NCBI GenBank assembly: GCA_016699815.1
Contig: CP065012.1
Coordinates: 2,643,001 to 2,707,000 of the forward strand
Length of the DNA: 64,000 bases
Direction: 5' to 3'
Source: Chitinophagaceae bacterium
Lineage (GTDB): Bacteria; Bacteroidota; Bacteroidia; Chitinophagales; Chitinophagaceae
The notes under the pieces are model-generated. The model saw only the letters and a list, made by a program, of their open reading frames with translations, did no database searches and was not told the DNA's origin. The number at the start of each line of letters is the position of its first letter. Positions within the stretch are counted from its first letter, which is position 1. Shown piece by piece: positions 18,073 through 26,689 of the stretch. A program made the translations under genes and the position numbers.

Positions 18073-19607
18073 TGATAAAGGAATATATTAAATCGAAAGG
18101 TATTGCACTGGGCCATTGGATGCGGCATGAGATTTTTTATAAAAAACTCATTTCACCGGGTGGAATTGCGTTGCTGCTGCTTTTAGCATTGGTATGTGGT
18201 TATATGTCGGCAAAGGGTTTCTTTTTTATTCCTCTGGCTATTGGTGTTTTGCTTATTGGGCTTGCCGTTTTATATATGTGTTTATTTAGCCCATTGCATG
18301 GGTATTTTCTTACTACTATCATTACATTTTTTATTTTTTATCCAGGCCATCTCATTGGTCAGGATCTTCCCATAGCATCTTCATTCGATTTGCTTTTTTA
18401 TTTTCTTACTCTTGGTGCTATGCTTAGTAAAAAAGTACGGCTTATCTCCACACAAAATTTATTTTCTACGCCCATCTCTATCGTACTCATGTTTAATGTT
18501 GCGGCATTTGTACTGGAGGCTTTTAACCCGAATATTCCCAATATTTCCGGGTGGACAACACCGGTGCGGCGGTTGTTTACCCTGGTTTTGGTTTATATGG
18601 TGGCTTATTATTTAATTGACCGTTACTGGAAGTTCAGGGTGTTTATACATTTATGGACCATATTGGCATTACTTGCCGGCCTTTATGCAATATACCAGCA
18701 ATACGTTGGTTATTTGCCCGGAGAGATGAAATATATTATGAGCCAGCCAGGTATGTTTGAATTACTGTTTCAGGGTGGGCAATTTAGAAAATTTTCTTTT
18801 TTTGGGGATGTAGTTACCTATGGAATTTTTAGCGGTTCATTTGGGGTAATGACACTGATTTTTGCCATTAATGAAAAAGACAAGTTTAAGATGCGCTTGT
18901 ATTTTTTTATAACAATTGTATTAATGTTGGGTATGGCCTATTCAGGAACCCGAACCACAAATATTATTTTGCCTGCTGGTGTTGCTTTATATGGCTTAAC
19001 TACAATCCGTAATAAAACAACACTTATAGCTGTGTTTTGCAGCATTATGTTTTTTATGTTTGTATTGTTTGCACCAATAAACAGCAACCCAACATTAAAC
19101 AGGATACGTACAACATTTGACAGCAAAGAAGAATCTTTAAATGTACGGAGTAAAAACCGGCATTTTATTCAACCCTATATGCATTATCACCCCTTTGGCT
19201 CAGGCATTTCCACTACAGGTGTAGAAGGTACAATGTATTACCCATCTCATCCTCTTGCAGGCTTTCCGCCAGATAGTGGCCTGTTAAAACTAGGCCTCGA
19301 AATGGGGTGGATAGGGCTCTTCCTTCATCTTTTGTTAAATGCCACCATACTTTACCAGGGCATTTATTATTATTTTAAAATGAAAAATAAAAAGCTCAAA
19401 GTTTACATGGTAGCAATATTATGCGGCTTATTTCCGTATATGGTATGTCAGTTCTCACAGGTGGCTATTGGGCAACTTCCTTCGGCGCTGCTCTTTTATT
19501 CATGCATGGCGCTTATAAAAAGGTTGAAAGAATTTGATGAGGAAGGAATAAATTTGGAAACAGAACAAGAGGCTAATACAAAACCATGGCAATTATTATT
19601 TAAATAA
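18072..19607 (+). CDS. O-antigen polymerase/ligase-type membrane protein (Wzy-like)
   Basis: 511 residues with about 11 to 12 membrane helices and a large periplasmic loop (roughly residues 345-400) containing RSKNRHFIQPYMHYHPFGSGISTTG. The loop with Arg and His residues and the H-P-x-G-S-G motif is typical of the Wzy_C/O-antigen ligase family (PF04932). In a Wzx/Wzy cluster such a protein usually polymerises flipped repeat units in the periplasm; a ligase role cannot be excluded. The start overlaps the stop of the 48-residue membrane protein. The C-terminal tail is charged and cytoplasmic. Confidence 0.85.
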   Translation: MIKEYIKSKGIALGHWMRHEIFYKKLISPGGIALLLLLALVCGYMSAKGFFFIPLAIGVLLIGLAVLYMCLFSPLHGYFLTTIITFFIFYPGHLIGQDLPIASSFDLLFYFLTLGAMLSKKVRLISTQNLFSTPISIVLMFNVAAFVLEAFNPNIPNISGWTTPVRRLFTLVLVYMVAYYLIDRYWKFRVFIHLWTILALLAGLYAIYQQYVGYLPGEMKYIMSQPGMFELLFQGGQFRKFSFFGDVVTYGIFSGSFGVMTLIFAINEKDKFKMRLYFFITIVLMLGMAYSGTRTTNIILPAGVALYGLTTIRNKTTLIAVFCSIMFFMFVLFAPINSNPTLNRIRTTFDSKEESLNVRSKNRHFIQPYMHYHPFGSGISTTGVEGTMYYPSHPLAGFPPDSGLLKLGLEMGWIGLFLHLLLNATILYQGIYYYFKMKNKKLKVYMVAILCGLFPYMVCQFSQVAIGQLPSALLFYSCMALIKRLKEFDEEGINLETEQEANTKPWQLLFK

Positions 19608-19622
19608 AATAATTAAAATATT

Positions 19623-20402
19623 ATGAAGAAAGTACTATTATTTGCAACTGCATTTTTTTTAACAAGCCTTTTTTGTGGGGCACAAAGAATACAGCAGGTT
19701 CCCGATAGCATTCGCAAGAAATATAAAGTAAGGCAATTGGAAGAAAAAGCCGAAGAAATGGCCCAGGTAAAAGAGAATAAAAGAAAGGTAATAGATTTTA
19801 CCAGCTACGATAACGATTCTCTCTTAAACTTAAAACTCATTGAGTATGCACTTGCCCATAACCCGGAAATTGCGGTGTCTGATGTAAATACGGAAGTGTC
19901 AAAAGCAGAGTTGAAATATGCAAAAAAATCATGGATGAATGCTATCTCAGCAAATGGAAATGTAAATGAGTTTGTGGTGAATAGTTCTGCTGCGGCAAGT
20001 TTTTTTCCCAAGTATAATTTTGGTGTGGCCGTGCCCTTTGATATTTTTTCGAGGGTAAAGAAAGATAAAGCCATTGCAAAAGGTAATATTGAAATAAATA
20101 AGTACAATAAGCAAACTAAGATTAATATGGTAAGAGAGGAAGTGCAATTGCGGTTTGAGGCTTATAAGGAAATGAAAGAAGTGATGATGTTGCAACAGGA
20201 ATCGCTGGAGTACGACCTTACGGCAAATGAAGCCGCCAAAAAATCGTACGCTGATGGTGAAATTACCCTTGAAGAAATGAATAAAGCGTACCAGGTTTAC
20301 CTGCAAGAAAAATCCAAGCTGGTATCTAAAAGGAGGAATTACAAAGCCGCTAAAATATCGTTGGAGGAATATATTGGGTATGACATAATAGATACGGAAT
20401 AA
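19623..20402 (+). CDS. Half-length TolC-family outer membrane protein
   Basis: 259 residues with a signal peptide (cleavage after FCGA). From about residue 60 it follows a single TolC/OEP repeat: LKLIEYALAHNPEIAVSD, a long helix (VSKAELKYAKKSWMN), a short beta portion (ANGNVNEFVVNSS to NFGVAVPFDIFS), another long helix and the end motif YADGEITLEEMNKAYQVYLQEKSKL then AKISLEEYIGYD. Normal TolC-family proteins have two such repeats and 400-500 residues. This one ends cleanly after one, with stop codon and terminator, so it is not an obvious truncation. It closes the assembly operon, where an outer membrane channel would be expected. Confidence 0.75.
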   Translation: MKKVLLFATAFFLTSLFCGAQRIQQVPDSIRKKYKVRQLEEKAEEMAQVKENKRKVIDFTSYDNDSLLNLKLIEYALAHNPEIAVSDVNTEVSKAELKYAKKSWMNAISANGNVNEFVVNSSAAASFFPKYNFGVAVPFDIFSRVKKDKAIAKGNIEINKYNKQTKINMVREEVQLRFEAYKEMKEVMMLQQESLEYDLTANEAAKKSYADGEITLEEMNKAYQVYLQEKSKLVSKRRNYKAAKISLEEYIGYDIIDTE

Positions 20403-20419
20403 TTTTTTAAATTAATTTT

Positions 20420-20448
20420 AAGCAGGGTTCAATCCCTGCTTATTTTTT
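20420..20448 (+). terminator. Terminator of the polysaccharide assembly operon
   Basis: AAGCAGGG (20420-20427) pairs with CCCTGCTT (20434-20441) around a six-base loop and is followed by ATTTTTT. It lies 17 bases after the half-TolC stop and overlaps by two bases the end of the convergent SGNH-protein gene. The T-tract is only on the plus-strand side, so it mainly serves the plus operon. Confidence 0.85.
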
Positions 20449-21372
20449 GTAAAGCACATTTAAAATACTATCGAGTTGCTGTAATACAAAACTCTGACCT
20501 TTGTGGCTTAAATGCCCGTGGTCAATAAACATTTCGTAATCGCTGTTAATGGGTCTATATTTTTCCTCATTTAGGTTCAGCAAAACATCGTTGTTCTTAA
20601 ATAAAGCACTAATACGTTTTTCAAAGTCCTGGTAAGCGGTTTTATCCAGTTGATAGATACCATAAGGTACCGGGCTGTAATAGCCTATAACCTGTATATT
20701 GTGTCTTCGCAGTTTTTTGAGAATAAAATCCAGTTCTTCGTAAGCAACCGGATCAATAGAAATAGTATCTATTACTTTATGGGCAACTCTTTTTTCAATG
20801 CTGTCTTTGGGATTAAGGTTATGCATTTCCAGTTCAAAATTGTTCCATCCATCTGTATTGTAAATATTGGGTGCATACCTGCCTGGTGCAAGGTCATATT
20901 TTCTTATGCCATACAGCAGGTATGTTTTGAGTAGGTTGGTAGAACCCAGCGCTCCCCAGTATTCTTTGGGATCAATATGAGCACTTTTGCGCCCATGATC
21001 TTTGGTAAGGTAACGGCCCAGGCAAATAATGGCAAATTTTATCTGTCCCCTGTCAATAATATTATTGAGGAGGTAATTCATTTCCGTTACATTAATGCCC
21101 ATTATACTGGCATTGTAAATTTTATAAGCTTTTATTGCATCAGGGTTCAAGTTGTCCGATAAAGAAGGGCCTGCAATTACACCTTCATAATTTTCGGGGA
21201 TATACCTCATGGAAAAAAGATACTTGCTGGTACGTTCATTGATATACACTTTACGTTCCTTTTTTCCCCTGAAGAGGCCATAAATGTCAATATAATAATT
21301 AATGCTGGCTATTAGCCCAATGAGCACAGCCATAATTATTGCATACCGTATTAAAAATTTTTTACTTGTCAT
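20440..21372 (-). CDS. SGNH-hydrolase-like acyl transfer partner of an MBOAT (DltD/AlgJ-like)
   Basis: 310 residues with one N-terminal membrane anchor (about 9-28) and an extracytoplasmic domain. The segment GVIAGPS70LSDNL is the GDSL-like block I with the nucleophile Ser70. D284-H-G-H287 near the C-terminus (FIDHGHLSHKGQ) is the catalytic Asp-x-x-His pair. Proteins of this type accept an acyl group handed across the membrane by an MBOAT and place it on a polymer, as AlgJ/AlgX do for alginate. Its start lies 2 bases after the stop of the MBOAT gene, confirming the pair. Confidence 0.82.
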   Translation of the reverse strand: MTSKKFLIRYAIIMAVLIGLIASINYYIDIYGLFRGKKERKVYINERTSKYLFSMRYIPENYEGVIAGPSLSDNLNPDAIKAYKIYNASIMGINVTEMNYLLNNIIDRGQIKFAIICLGRYLTKDHGRKSAHIDPKEYWGALGSTNLLKTYLLYGIRKYDLAPGRYAPNIYNTDGWNNFELEMHNLNPKDSIEKRVAHKVIDTISIDPVAYEELDFILKKLRRHNIQVIGYYSPVPYGIYQLDKTAYQDFEKRISALFKNNDVLLNLNEEKYRPINSDYEMFIDHGHLSHKGQSFVLQQLDSILNVLYKK

Positions 21373-21374
21373 AT

Positions 21375-22778
21375 TTAAAAATCAAAGTAAAGAAAATCGC
21401 TTGCCGTTATAGAATTTAAAAATAATAATCCCAGTAAACCTAAAACTATCATATAGGCCAAATGCCTGTAATCGGGCTTAAATTCGGCTACCAGCTCTTT
21501 AGGGTTTTTCCAGAAAAGCAGCAATACGCCCATTAGCATCATGGGCAGCAGGTAAATATCTGTAAATACATGCGACCCTGAATAATGAGCAACTTTTATG
21601 CCTACCATGCTTTTTATTACTTCAAATGCATCTGAAATAGTTAAAGCCCTGAAAAATACCCAGGCAAAATTTGCAAAAAGAAAAGTAATGGTAATGCCTA
21701 ATGCATTACTCATTTTTATACCGGTTTTTTGCCAAAGCCTGTGTATTACAAGTGCAATACCATGCAGTAAACCCCAGGCAACAAAGGTCCAGTTTGCACC
21801 ATGCCAAAACCCACCAATCAAAAAAGTAATCACCAGGTTTTTAAGCATTTTAAATTCGCCTTTGCGGTTTCCGCCAAGCGGGATATAAATATATTCCCTT
21901 AAAAAATTACCCAAAGTAATATGCCACCTTCGCCAAAAATCCTGGATATTGGTTGACTTATAAGGGGAGTCGAAGTTTAGGGGTAGCTTGATGTTGAACA
22001 TGAGTGCAGCACCAATAGCCATATCGGAATAACCGCTAAAATCAAAATAAAGCTGAATGGTATAGGAAAGAGAAGTGATCCAGCTATCTAAAAAAGAGAG
22101 ATGGTGTGCCTCTGCATAACCTGCATTGGCCAGTATGGCAAAGGTATCAGCAATCATTATTTTTTTTATCAATCCCATAAGGAACTGGTAAAGGCCACGT
22201 ACAAAGTTATCGGTGTTAAATAATTTTTGACTGTGGCTTTCAAACTGTGGTACAATTTGTTTATGGTGCACAATTGGCCCTGCTATCAATTGGGGGAAAA
22301 AAGCTACGAATAATGAAAAATCCAAAAAGTTATATCCTTTTGTTTCGCCCTTGTAGCTATCAGTTATGTAGGCAAATTTCTGAAACGTAAAAAAGCTTAT
22401 GGCGAGAGGAAGTATTATGGGGTCAATAATCAATTCATGACCTTTGGGCAAAAGGTAATTGAGGTTATCAACAAAAAAATTTGCGTATTTGAAATAAAGT
22501 AATACCGACAGGTTCACCATCAAACAGCCAATATAAAATATTTTGCGCCATTTGGGGTCTTCAACATAATTAAGCCTTTGGCCTGCAAAATAGTTAAAGA
22601 GCATTGAGGCCATTAATAGAACCAAATAAATAGGTTTCCACCATGCATAGAAAAATAAAGAGCAGAGTAATAACCACAGTTTCCCGGATTTTTCCAGCTT
22701 ATACTTATTCAGTAAAAAGTAAACAAAAAGCGTTAATGGCAAAAAAGCGCCTAAAAATTCCGGGGAATTAAATAACAT
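21375..22778 (-). CDS. MBOAT-family O-acyltransferase (AlgI/PatA-like)
   Basis: 467 residues with about 11 membrane helices. The conserved MBOAT blocks are clear: DFSGYSDMAIGAALMF, NIQDFWRRWH286ITLGNFLREYIYIPLGGNRKG and FLIGGFWH326GANWTFVAWGLLHG, with His326 the expected active-site histidine. The N-terminus MLFNSPEFLGAFLPLTLFVYFLL is characteristic of the AlgI group. It should carry acyl groups, usually acetyl, across the inner membrane to the SGNH partner encoded next. This is the second acylation route in the locus besides the acyltransferase-3 protein at 14283. A 5' leader of about 140 bases contains a small hairpin. Confidence 0.92.
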   Translation of the reverse strand: MLFNSPEFLGAFLPLTLFVYFLLNKYKLEKSGKLWLLLCSLFFYAWWKPIYLVLLMASMLFNYFAGQRLNYVEDPKWRKIFYIGCLMVNLSVLLYFKYANFFVDNLNYLLPKGHELIIDPIILPLAISFFTFQKFAYITDSYKGETKGYNFLDFSLFVAFFPQLIAGPIVHHKQIVPQFESHSQKLFNTDNFVRGLYQFLMGLIKKIMIADTFAILANAGYAEAHHLSFLDSWITSLSYTIQLYFDFSGYSDMAIGAALMFNIKLPLNFDSPYKSTNIQDFWRRWHITLGNFLREYIYIPLGGNRKGEFKMLKNLVITFLIGGFWHGANWTFVAWGLLHGIALVIHRLWQKTGIKMSNALGITITFLFANFAWVFFRALTISDAFEVIKSMVGIKVAHYSGSHVFTDIYLLPMMLMGVLLLFWKNPKELVAEFKPDYRHLAYMIVLGLLGLLFLNSITASDFLYFDF

Positions 22779-22923
22779 TTTTTATTGATTACCGGGTTTG
22801 GTTGAACAATTCAGTTGTTGCAATTTTGATTTGCATAGATAAAGCATTTTTTTTGCTTTTCAAGCTACAAATTTTGCAATTGCCTGTATAGCAAAACGTA
22901 ATAATGGGTTCATAATTGTATTA

Positions 22924-22931
22924 CAAAAATA
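22924..22931 (-). promoter_or_regulatory. Candidate -7 box for the MBOAT gene
   Basis: The minus strand reads TATTTTTG, a full match to the Bacteroidota TAnnTTTG box, just downstream of the terminator of the sigma-factor gene. It would place the transcript start near 22917, with a leader of about 140 bases. No clear -33 TTTG is seen at the right spacing. Confidence 0.35.
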
Positions 22932-22943
22932 TATTCCAATAAA

Positions 22944-22968
22944 AAACCCGGGATGTACCCGGGCTTAA
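22944..22968 (-). terminator. Terminator of the sigma-factor gene
   Basis: On the minus strand GCCCGGG, a five-base loop and CCCGGG are followed by TTTTTT. It lies 19 bases after the stop of the sigma-factor gene and separates it from the MBOAT gene. Confidence 0.85.
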
Positions 22969-22986
22969 AATAAAATAATAAGGCAA

Positions 22987-23568
22987 TTATAAGGCAATTT
23001 GTTTTTCTGTCATCAGCTTCCGCAGGTTTATAAGGCCATATCTCATTCTTCCCAGGGCGGTATTGATGCTGCAATTGGTTAATTGCGATATTTCTTTAAA
23101 GCTAAGATCGGCATAGTGGCGCAAAATGATTACTTCTCTTTGGTCTTCAGGAAGCATATCAATCATTTTTCTCACTTTATCATGGCTTTGGTTGTTCATC
23201 ATACGCTGATCGGCACCGGCTTCCGAAAAATTAAGCGATTCAAAAATATCCCTGTCTTCGCTGGTTTTAATAGTAGGTGTGCGTTTAACTTTACGAAAAT
23301 GGTCTACACATAAATTGTGTGCAATGCGCATAGCCCAGGGTAAAAATTTTCCTTCATCAACATAGCGGCCGCCTTTAAGCGTGTCTATTACACGAATAAA
23401 AACATCCTGAAAAATGTCTTCTGCCAGGTACTTATCTTTAACCAATAAGTAAATGGAAGTGTAAATTTTGTCTTTGTAGCGGGTTACAAGAGCGCTAAGC
23501 GCTTCGGCATCACCATTCACATAAAGGTGTACCAATTGTTGATCAGTTAGGTTGGAGAGGCATTTCAT
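22987..23568 (-). CDS. ECF-type RNA polymerase sigma factor
   Basis: 193 residues with sigma region 2 (about 20-95; RYKDKIYTSIYLLVKDKYLAEDIFQDVFIRV, then KFLPWAMRIAHNLCVDHFRK) and region 4 (about 130-185; LPEDQREVIILRHYADLSFKEISQLTNCSINTALGRMRYGL). Regions 1 and 3 are absent, as in the ECF group. No anti-sigma gene lies next to it, which differs from SusC/SusD-linked ECF units. Targets cannot be told from the sequence; being next to the polysaccharide locus makes a link possible but unproven. It is flanked by its own promoter candidate and terminator, so it is a single-gene unit. Confidence 0.92.
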   Translation of the reverse strand: MKCLSNLTDQQLVHLYVNGDAEALSALVTRYKDKIYTSIYLLVKDKYLAEDIFQDVFIRVIDTLKGGRYVDEGKFLPWAMRIAHNLCVDHFRKVKRTPTIKTSEDRDIFESLNFSEAGADQRMMNNQSHDKVRKMIDMLPEDQREVIILRHYADLSFKEISQLTNCSINTALGRMRYGLINLRKLMTEKQIAL

Positions 23569-23694
23569 AACTTTTACTGTTTTAAAGTTTTTAGGACATT
23601 GTTAATTAGGGCCAATAAAAGCGAAGAAGTGCGTAGAACGTATGCTGAAGAAATCGTTAACGGCTTTTCATCCTTTATTGGATATTGGACTGCT

Positions 23695-23723
23695 AAAATA
23701 TATACATTCTTAATTTAACCAAA
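23695..23723 (-). promoter_or_regulatory. Candidate promoter of the sigma-factor gene
   Basis: On the minus strand a TTTG (23720-23723) is followed after 17 bases by TATATTTT (23695-23702), one base off TAnnTTTG. The transcript would start near 23688 with a leader of about 120 bases. The spacing is a little short of the usual 19-21, so this is tentative. Confidence 0.3.
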
Positions 23724-23835
23724 TGTTTTTATAAAATTTTTTTAGTTTTAGGGCAATAATCGTACAAATCCTATAGTTTTTAAAACAATGTATGGGAAAT
23801 TTACGAATGCACTTTTCGGAAAGCCACATGCATTG

Positions 23836-23843
23836 TACATTTG
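23836..23843 (+). promoter_or_regulatory. -7 box immediately before uvrA
   Basis: TACATTTG is a full match to TAnnTTTG and ends six bases before the uvrA ATG (23850). The expected start of transcription falls on or next to the start codon, implying a leaderless or nearly leaderless mRNA. A TTTTC at 23813-23817 sits near the -33 position but is not a consensus TTTG. Confidence 0.45.
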
Positions 23844-23849
23844 TAGGAT

Positions 23850-26681
23850 ATGCTCAAAGAAAAAAAATCAGCAGAAAAAATTATTGCTACTACAACTTCT
23901 TTTAATAATAACATTGTTATTAAAGGCGCCAGGTTGCACAACTTAAAAAATGTTTCCGTTTCTATTCCACGCAATAAGCTTGTAGTAGTTACGGGTGTTT
24001 CCGGCTCAGGAAAATCTTCATTAACCATTGATACATTATTTGCCGAAGGCCAAAGAAGATATGCTGAAAGCCTTAGCGCTTATGCAAGGCAATTTATGCA
24101 ACGTATGAACAAGCCCGATGTAGATTATATTAAAGGTTTATGCCCGGCCATTGCCATTGAACAAAAAGTAATTACACGTACGCCAAGGAGCACAGTGGGC
24201 AGCATGACGGAAATTTATGATTACCTGCGTCTCCTTTATGCAAGGGTTGGTACTACCTATTCGCCGGTGAGCGGTAAAATAGTAAAGAAAGATGATATAG
24301 CGGATGTGGTTACTGCTATTCAACAATGTAAAGCGGGGGATAAAATTGTAATTCTTTCTGTATTTAAAATTTTGGGTAAAAGAAATGTAAAGGAAGAACT
24401 CGATATTTTATTGCAGAAAGGTTTTTCACGAATTTGGGTAAACGGGGAAGTGAAACAAATTGATGATGTACTCAATGAAAGTGCACAGGTACAGGAAATT
24501 AAAAATAGTAAAGAAAGCTTCCTGGTAATTGACAGGATTTTGAAAAAAGATTTTGATGAAGATGATTTGCATCGTATTACCGATTCGATAGCTACGGCAT
24601 TTGCAGAAGGGGAAGGCAGCCTGTATTTAATGATCAACGAAAAAAAGAAACTGCATTTTAGTAATAAGTTTGAGTTGGATGGAATTGTTTTTGAAGAACC
24701 AGTACCCAATTTGTTTTCATTCAACAACCCTTATGGTGCATGCCCGGTTTGCGAAGGCTTCTCACAAATTTTGGGACTCGACCACGAATTAATTATTCCC
24801 GACAAACGCCTTAGTGTGTATGAAGGCGCCATAGCTCCATGGAAAGGGGAAAAGCTGGGTGAATGGAAAAATGCATTTATAAAGGCTGCAAAAAAATTCG
24901 ATTTCCCGGTGCATACACCTTTTATGAAGCTCAACGAAAAGCAGCAAAAAGAAATTTGGGAAGGCAATGAATATGTGAGTGGTCTTAATGATTTCTTTAA
25001 AGAGGTAGAACAAAATTTATATAAAGTGCAATACAGGGTTTTGCTAAGCCGCTACCGTGGCCGCACTACCTGTACATCCTGTAATGGCTTCAGGTTGCGT
25101 AAAGAGGCGCTTTATGTAAAAGTAGGAACAAAACATATTGGCCAGCTTTGTGAAATGCCCGTTAAAGATTTGCAGCAATGGTTTTTAGAATTATTCTTAA
25201 GCGAATTTGAAGAAAAAATTGCCAAACGGATTTTAAGTGAAATCAATATCCGCATTAAAACCTTAATAGATGTTGGCCTTGGTTACCTCACTTTAAACAG
25301 GCTTGCCAATTCCCTGAGTGGCGGCGAAAGCCAGCGTATTCAATTAACCAGAAGCTTGGGCAGCAACCTTACCAATTCATTATATATTTTAGACGAGCCT
25401 TCTATTGGCCTGCATAGCCGGGATACCGAAAGGCTTATTGCAGTTTTAAAAGAGTTGAGAAATTTAGGGAACACAGTTGTTGTAGTTGAGCACGACGAAA
25501 TGATGATGCGACATGCAGATCATATTATTGATATGGGCCCATTTGCCAGCCATTTGGGAGGCGAGGTTGTAGCTGAAGGAAATTATGATGAAATTATTGC
25601 AAACAAAAAAAGCCTTACCGGTAAGTATCTTTCTGGTGAACTCACTATTGATCCGCCAAAAATATTACGCAAATGGAACAGGTCAATTTTTCTTGAAGGC
25701 GCAGCCCAAAATAACCTCAAAGATATTTCGGTAAGGTTTCCGCTTAATGTTCTTTGTGCTGTAAGCGGCGTAAGTGGAAGCGGTAAAACAACTTTGGTAA
25801 AGCAAATACTTTACCCGGCCCTGCAAAAACTTAAAGGAGAAGGAACCGATAAACCCGGCGCATATTTAGATTTAAAAGGCGACTTGGATTTTATTAGCCA
25901 GGTTGAAATGGTAGATCAAAACCCGATAGGTAAAAGCAGCAGGAGCAACCCGGTTACTTATATAAAAGCTTATGATGAAATACGTGACCTGTTTGCAGCA
26001 CAACATTTGAGTAAAATGCGTGGCTTTCAACCCAGGCACTTTTCTTTTAATGTAGATGGTGGCAGGTGCGATGCCTGTAAAGGAGAAGGGGAGCAAATTG
26101 TAGAAATGCAGTTTTTGGCCGACGTGCATTTGCAATGTGAAGTGTGCTATGGAAAAAGATTTAAAGAAGAAGTACTGGAAGTAAAATATTTTGGCAACAA
26201 TGTATTTGATGTTTTGGAGATGAATGTAGATGAAGCCATTGCCTTTTTCAGCTCTGATAAAAAGAGCAGGCAGGCCTTGCTGGTAGCACAAAGATTACAG
26301 CCTTTAAGCGATGTAGGATTGGGTTATGTAAAACTGGGGCAAAGCAGTAATACGCTTAGTGGTGGCGAGGCACAAAGGGTAAAGCTCGCTTCTTTTTTGG
26401 GTAAAGGCACATCAAATGGCAGTATACTTTTTATTTTTGATGAGCCTACTACAGGGTTGCATTTTCACGATATAAAAAAACTATTGGCTTCATTTAATGC
26501 ACTTATTGAACAGGGCCATTCCGTATTGGTTATTGAACATAATACCGATGTGTTGAAAAGTGCCGATTGGATTATTGACCTTGGCCCCGAAGCAGGTGTG
26601 GAAGGCGGTAAACTGGTTTTTGAAGGTAAGCCCTCCGATTTAAAAAAAATTAGGGAAAGCAATACCGGAAAATTTTTATAG
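23850..26681 (+). CDS. uvrA: Excinuclease ABC subunit A (UvrA)
   Basis: 943 residues, normal family length. UvrA is the damage-recognising ATPase of nucleotide excision repair. The first Walker A is GVSGSGK55SS and the second GVSGSGKTT. Signature motifs are LSGGESQRIQL and LSGGEAQRVKL, each followed by a Walker B (LYILDEPSIGLH, LFIFDEPTTGLH). Zinc-binding Cys pairs appear in ACPVCEG/CTSCNG and in CDACKGEG/CEVCYGKRF. The first ATG of the frame gives about 24 residues before the conserved IKGARLHNLKN; no later Met is available, so this start is kept. The amidotransferase gene follows 8 bases after its stop. Confidence 0.98.
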   Translation: MLKEKKSAEKIIATTTSFNNNIVIKGARLHNLKNVSVSIPRNKLVVVTGVSGSGKSSLTIDTLFAEGQRRYAESLSAYARQFMQRMNKPDVDYIKGLCPAIAIEQKVITRTPRSTVGSMTEIYDYLRLLYARVGTTYSPVSGKIVKKDDIADVVTAIQQCKAGDKIVILSVFKILGKRNVKEELDILLQKGFSRIWVNGEVKQIDDVLNESAQVQEIKNSKESFLVIDRILKKDFDEDDLHRITDSIATAFAEGEGSLYLMINEKKKLHFSNKFELDGIVFEEPVPNLFSFNNPYGACPVCEGFSQILGLDHELIIPDKRLSVYEGAIAPWKGEKLGEWKNAFIKAAKKFDFPVHTPFMKLNEKQQKEIWEGNEYVSGLNDFFKEVEQNLYKVQYRVLLSRYRGRTTCTSCNGFRLRKEALYVKVGTKHIGQLCEMPVKDLQQWFLELFLSEFEEKIAKRILSEINIRIKTLIDVGLGYLTLNRLANSLSGGESQRIQLTRSLGSNLTNSLYILDEPSIGLHSRDTERLIAVLKELRNLGNTVVVVEHDEMMMRHADHIIDMGPFASHLGGEVVAEGNYDEIIANKKSLTGKYLSGELTIDPPKILRKWNRSIFLEGAAQNNLKDISVRFPLNVLCAVSGVSGSGKTTLVKQILYPALQKLKGEGTDKPGAYLDLKGDLDFISQVEMVDQNPIGKSSRSNPVTYIKAYDEIRDLFAAQHLSKMRGFQPRHFSFNVDGGRCDACKGEGEQIVEMQFLADVHLQCEVCYGKRFKEEVLEVKYFGNNVFDVLEMNVDEAIAFFSSDKKSRQALLVAQRLQPLSDVGLGYVKLGQSSNTLSGGEAQRVKLASFLGKGTSNGSILFIFDEPTTGLHFHDIKKLLASFNALIEQGHSVLVIEHNTDVLKSADWIIDLGPEAGVEGGKLVFEGKPSDLKKIRESNTGKFL

Positions 26682-26689
26682 CTATAAGT

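Noticed and set aside
22841..22859. Hairpin AAAGCA/TGCTTT around seven T in the leader of the MBOAT gene
   Set aside because: Six AU-rich pairs, no U-tract on the sense strand and no similarity to a known riboswitch; likely incidental.
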